In this document: one piece after another, positions 6,882-9,530 of the stretch
Numbering within the stretch: position 1 is the first letter of the stretch
Layout: every line of letters starts with the position of its first letter
NCBI GenBank assembly: GCA_025356505.1
Contig: JANXSV010000430.1
Location: 1 to 9,530 of the forward strand
Length of the DNA stretch: 9,530 bases
Direction of reading: 5' to 3'
Source: Methylovirgula sp.
GTDB lineage: Bacteria > Pseudomonadota > Alphaproteobacteria > Rhizobiales > Beijerinckiaceae
The notes under the pieces: model-generated
Seen by the model: the letters and a program-made list of their open reading frames with translations, nothing else
Databases searched by the model: none
Told to the model about the DNA's origin: nothing
Translations under genes and position numbers: made by a program

Positions 6882-8234
6882 GTGACACTTTTTGCCCCGC
6901 CGGACGCCCATGCTTTTCCGCTCTGGTTTGTAACTCCGCAAAATTTGGATACTGTGCTCACGGGGCTGGACGCCGCCGCCGCTGCACATGCCAAATTGCT
7001 GAACTTTACAGCCAAGGCGGGCCAGCTTGCGGTCTTGCCCGGGCCGGGCGGCATAACTGTTCTTTTTGGCGAAGATAAAGATCAGGCTTTTGCCGTTGGT
7101 AAGCTGGTCAGCGTCTTGCCAAAAGGCACCTATTACTTTGCCAACCAGCCCGCACATCTGGAGGCCGCCGCCCTGAGCTGGCTTCTCTCGGCCTACCGGT
7201 TTTCGGCCTACAAATCCCAGCCCGAACTGCCACAGCTTGCCGCGCCAAAGGGCATCGACGCTGACAAGGTGATGCGCCTCGCTGCGGCAGTCGCGCTTGG
7301 CCGTGACCTCATCAATACGCCTGCCAATGACCTTGGCCCCGATGCTTTGGACGCCGCCGTTGCCGCACTTGCACAAAGGCATGGGGCCAAATTCAGCGCA
7401 ATTCGCGGAGATGATCTGTTGACGCAGAATTTTCCGCTCATTCACGCGGTTGGCCGCGCGGCATCGCAGCAGCCTCGCCTTGTCGAATTTGTGTTTGGCG
7501 ATGAGTCCGCGCCCAAGGTCACACTGGTCGGCAAAGGCGTCACCTATGACACCGGCGGCCTCGATATCAAGCCAAGCTCTGCCATGGCGATCATGAAAAA
7601 AGATATGGGCGGAGCTGCCACGGCGCTGGCTCTGGCTGACATGCTCATGTCCGCTAAAGTGAAAATTCGCCTGCGCGTAATCATCGCCATTGTCGAAAAC
7701 TCCATCTCCGCCAGCAGCTTCCGCACCGGCGATATTTACAAAAGCCGTAAGGGCATCACGGTCGAAATTGGCAATACCGACGCGGAAGGACGCCTGATTC
7801 TGGCCGATGCGCTTGCCTATGCCGATGAGGAAAAGCCGGCATTGCTGCTCGATTTTGCCACACTGACCGGCGCGGCGCGTGTTGCGCTTGGCCCCGATTT
7901 GCCGCCTTTTTACACGGATGACGATGCTCTGGCCGGCGAAATCGCCGCAGCTTCCGTTGCGGCAACCGATCCTGTCTGGCGTATGCCGCTGTGGCAGCCT
8001 TACGCAGCCTCGCTTGATGGCAAGATTTCGGACATGAACAATGTAGCGCCTGGCGGCTTTGCCGGTTCAATCATCGCGGCCCTGTTCCTCAGGCGCTTTG
8101 TTGAAAACCGTGGCTGGGTTCATTTTGACGTTTATGGCTGGAACCCGGCCACCAAGCCCGGACGTCCTGAAGGCGGCGAAATCCAAAGCGCGCGTTTACT
8201 TTATGACGTGATTTTGGCGCGCTACGGCGTTTAA
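6882..8234 (+). CDS. M17 family leucyl aminopeptidase (PepA-like)
   Basis: This 450-residue cytosolic metallo-aminopeptidase removes N-terminal residues from peptides using two metal ions. The N-terminal domain (about 1-125) is poorly conserved, as usual; the catalytic domain covers about 130-450. Expected metal ligands are all present: K218 and D223 in GKGVTYDTGG (217-226), D241 in KKDMGGAA (239-246), and D300 and E302 in NTDAEGRL (298-305). The catalytic K230 and R304 are also there, and the spacings between these residues equal those of E. coli PepA as I recall them. The protein is shorter than PepA (about 500 residues), mainly in the N-terminal domain, as in many alphaproteobacterial paralogues, so the symbol pepA is not assigned. 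The start is GTG. A MarR-like gene follows 57 nt downstream and a C40 peptidase after that, which suggests peptide or muropeptide breakdown. Confidence 0.95.
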   Translation: MTLFAPPDAHAFPLWFVTPQNLDTVLTGLDAAAAAHAKLLNFTAKAGQLAVLPGPGGITVLFGEDKDQAFAVGKLVSVLPKGTYYFANQPAHLEAAALSWLLSAYRFSAYKSQPELPQLAAPKGIDADKVMRLAAAVALGRDLINTPANDLGPDALDAAVAALAQRHGAKFSAIRGDDLLTQNFPLIHAVGRAASQQPRLVEFVFGDESAPKVTLVGKGVTYDTGGLDIKPSSAMAIMKKDMGGAATALALADMLMSAKVKIRLRVIIAIVENSISASSFRTGDIYKSRKGITVEIGNTDAEGRLILADALAYADEEKPALLLDFATLTGAARVALGPDLPPFYTDDDALAGEIAAASVAATDPVWRMPLWQPYAASLDGKISDMNNVAPGGFAGSIIAALFLRRFVENRGWVHFDVYGWNPATKPGRPEGGEIQSARLLYDVILARYGV

Positions 8235-8266
8235 TCATTGCAGCAGGGCTAAAACTAGAAATAATA

Positions 8267-8289
8267 CGGCTCCGAAACGAACGGAACCG
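8267..8289 (+). repeat. Imperfect inverted repeat over the MarR-gene leader and ribosome-binding site
   Basis: CGGCTCCG (8267-8274) and CGGAACCG (8282-8289) are complementary at seven of eight positions, with a 7-nt spacer. The right arm contains the GGAA ribosome-binding site of the MarR-like gene, whose ATG is at 8292. It could be an autoregulatory operator, typical for MarR proteins, or an RNA hairpin that limits translation. A TAATAC at 8262-8267 just upstream could be a -10 element. Function is inferred. Confidence 0.4.
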
Positions 8290-8291
8290 CA

Positions 8292-8654
8292 ATGCCTGTC
8301 ACCCTGCGCCCGGCGCAAGCCCTGAAACTGATGCAAGAGGTGTTTTTCGATCTGGTTCGGGAAACGCGACCCGATTTTGCCTCGGATTTTACCTTGCGGC
8401 AGATGACCATTCTGCTCACCATCTATCTTGATCCGCCGCCTCATACCGTGCGCGGCCTCGCCAAAAAGCTGAATGTCACCAAGCCTGTCATCACCCGTGC
8501 GCTCGACACTCTAGGCAAATATGAACTCGTGACCCGCCGCCGCGATGATGCCGATTTGCGGAATGTCATCATCCAGCGCACCGTAAAAGGCGCATTATAT
8601 GTCGAGACATTGGGTGATATGGTGAGCAAATCAGCCAGCCGACTCGGCCCGTAA
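8292..8654 (+). CDS. MarR-like winged-helix transcriptional regulator
   Basis: The protein has 120 residues. MarR proteins bind palindromic DNA as dimers, usually as repressors that respond to small ligands. The DNA-binding part is clear: helix 2 at about 36-46, the helix-turn-helix TVRGLAKKLNVTKPVITRAL (52-71), LDTLGKYELVTRR (71-83), and a charged wing with DDADLR (85-90) before the strand NVIIQRT (91-97). The C-terminal helix after 100 is short, ending at 120, whereas typical MarR proteins reach 140-150 residues, so the dimerisation arm is reduced. A GGAA site lies 5 nt before the ATG. The gene is between two peptidase genes on the same strand, with gaps of 57 and 53 nt, and may control one or both. 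The ligand cannot be deduced. Confidence 0.85.
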   Translation: MPVTLRPAQALKLMQEVFFDLVRETRPDFASDFTLRQMTILLTIYLDPPPHTVRGLAKKLNVTKPVITRALDTLGKYELVTRRRDDADLRNVIIQRTVKGALYVETLGDMVSKSASRLGP

Positions 8655-8665
8655 CGACCTCACAT

Positions 8666-8680
8666 CGCTCAATACGAGCG
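8666..8680 (+). repeat. Small hairpin between the MarR-like gene and the C40 peptidase gene
   Basis: CGCTC (8666-8670) and GAGCG (8676-8680) form a perfect 5-bp stem with the loop AATAC. No T run follows, so it is not an intrinsic terminator. It is short enough to be chance, but could mildly affect read-through or RNA processing. Confidence 0.25.
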
Positions 8681-8707
8681 GCAAAAAGCTTCCATCAGGA
8701 AAAGCAT

Positions 8708-9496
8708 ATGGACAAGCGCCTCAATCCACTGCGAAACGGTGTCGCCAACACGCCGCAGGTTTTCACAGTGCGCGATCCGGTTGCGCCATTGCTGCGCGCG
8801 CCGAGGCCCGATGCCATGCGCGACAGCGAGCTGCTGTTTGGCGAAGACTTTGCCGTTTACGAAACCGATATGGAAGGATGGTGCTGGGGGCAATCCCTGC
8901 GCGATTCCTATTGCGGCTACATTGCCAAAGATGCGCTTGGGGCAAAGATAACGCCTACCCACCGCGTTTGCGCCCTGCGCAGCTTCATTTATCCCGTCGC
9001 CAATATCAAAGCTCCACCCATCATGGCGCTCAGCTTCGGCGCGCGGCTGGAAATTATAAAAACCGAAGCCGAATTCGTGCGCCTGTCCAATGGCTTCTTT
9101 ATCTGGGCAACGCACACCGCTCCGCTCGATGCGCCTGAAACTGACTATGTCGCGGTGGCCGAACAGTTCATCGGCACGCCCTATCTGTGGGGCGGGCGCT
9201 CCTCGCTCGGGTTGGATTGTTCGGCGCTGGTCCAACTGTCCCTGCAAGTCTCGGGTCAGCCTGCGCCGCGCGACAGCGACATGCAGGAGCGCGAACTTGG
9301 ATCTCCGGTCAATGGCCCGTTCCAACGCGGTGATCTGGTGTTTTGGAGCGGCCATGTCGGCATTATGCAAAATGGAACCCGGCTGCTGCACGCAAATGGT
9401 TTCACCATGAGCGTCTACTCCGAACCGCTCGAGACCGCACGCACCCGCATCATGGCCAAAGGCGGCGGTGACGTGACGAGCTTGAAAAGGCTCTAA
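8708..9496 (+). CDS. C40 family (NlpC/P60) peptidase with SH3-like domains
   Basis: This 262-residue cysteine peptidase is of the NlpC/P60 type, which cleaves the D-gamma-Glu to diaminopimelate bond in murein peptides. Residues about 15-75 and 85-137 look like two bacterial SH3-type domains; MEGWCWGQSLRDSYCGYI (55-72) is the typical strand pair. The catalytic domain runs from about 145. PYLWGGRSSLGLDCSALVQ (158-176) carries the nucleophile C171, GDLVFWSGHVGI (208-219) carries H216, and LLHANG (226-231) carries the third residue H228. There is no signal peptide, membrane segment or lipobox, so it should act in the cytoplasm on imported muropeptides, like YkfC-type enzymes, rather than on the cell wall. 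An AGGAAAA site precedes the ATG. The nearby M17 aminopeptidase would suit further breakdown of the products. Confidence 0.92.
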   Translation: MDKRLNPLRNGVANTPQVFTVRDPVAPLLRAPRPDAMRDSELLFGEDFAVYETDMEGWCWGQSLRDSYCGYIAKDALGAKITPTHRVCALRSFIYPVANIKAPPIMALSFGARLEIIKTEAEFVRLSNGFFIWATHTAPLDAPETDYVAVAEQFIGTPYLWGGRSSLGLDCSALVQLSLQVSGQPAPRDSDMQERELGSPVNGPFQRGDLVFWSGHVGIMQNGTRLLHANGFTMSVYSEPLETARTRIMAKGGGDVTSLKRL

Positions 9497-9530
9497 TACC
9501 CCCGCTTGACGTCCACCACATGTTCCAGCG

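Noticed and set aside
6840..7445. A 201-codon - strand frame over the start of the aminopeptidase gene
   Set aside because: The + strand frame encodes a clear M17 protein with all ligands; the antisense frame has no recognisable domain.
8669..9391. A 240-codon - strand frame over the C40 peptidase gene
   Set aside because: The + strand frame has the full Cys-His-His catalytic set. The antisense frame is a codon-bias shadow without a motif or start signal.
1..9530. CRISPR arrays, insertion sequences, tRNA or rRNA genes, prophage or defence genes
   Set aside because: None were seen by eye: no regularly spaced repeats, no transposase-like proteins, and no cloverleaf-type sequence in the short intergenic gaps.

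Overview
The window is ordinary, well-packed alphaproteobacterial chromosome of moderately high GC. Gene order and protein signatures point to the Hyphomicrobiales (Rhizobiales) or a close relative. Evidence for this is a Caulobacter/Rhizobium-type cpa (tad) order, a CpaD with a PDDY...HPI motif, several GTG starts, and TTAAC boxes of the kind bound by CtrA. The genus cannot be fixed from the sequence.

Region 1 (1-5875, + strand) is the core of a Tad/Cpa (Flp) type IVc pilus operon: the 3' end of the secretin cpaC, then cpaD, cpaE, cpaF, tadB (cpaG) and tadC (cpaH). Spacers are 5-54 nt with no internal terminator, so this looks like one transcript. CpaC forms the outer-membrane channel and CpaD is its lipoprotein partner. 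CpaE is a MinD-like localisation factor with a degenerate receiver domain, CpaF is the motor ATPase, and TadB and TadC are the inner-membrane platform. The pilin, prepilin peptidase and CpaB genes would lie upstream of the window.

Region 2 (5876-6750, - strand) holds tadD, a TPR lipoprotein that converges on tadC. The two genes share a hairpin at 5877-5907 that works as a textbook terminator for tadD and a weaker one for the pilus operon.

Region 3 (6751-9496, + strand) starts with a 131-nt divergent intergenic region that contains three TTAAC-type boxes. It is followed by a co-directional group: an M17 leucyl aminopeptidase with every metal and catalytic residue present, a short MarR-like regulator, and a cytoplasmic-looking C40 (NlpC/P60) endopeptidase with SH3-like N-terminal domains. 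This grouping suggests uptake or recycling of murein peptides, but that is inference.

Nothing here is clearly a new system. The observations most worth a second look are an AT-rich, TTA-containing codon patch near the 3' end of cpaF, the degenerate receiver and P-loop of CpaE, the TTAAC box cluster, the bidirectional terminator, and the peptidase-regulator-peptidase group. No RNA genes, mobile elements, CRISPR arrays or attachment sites were seen, and no stretch over 300 nt lacks a gene.
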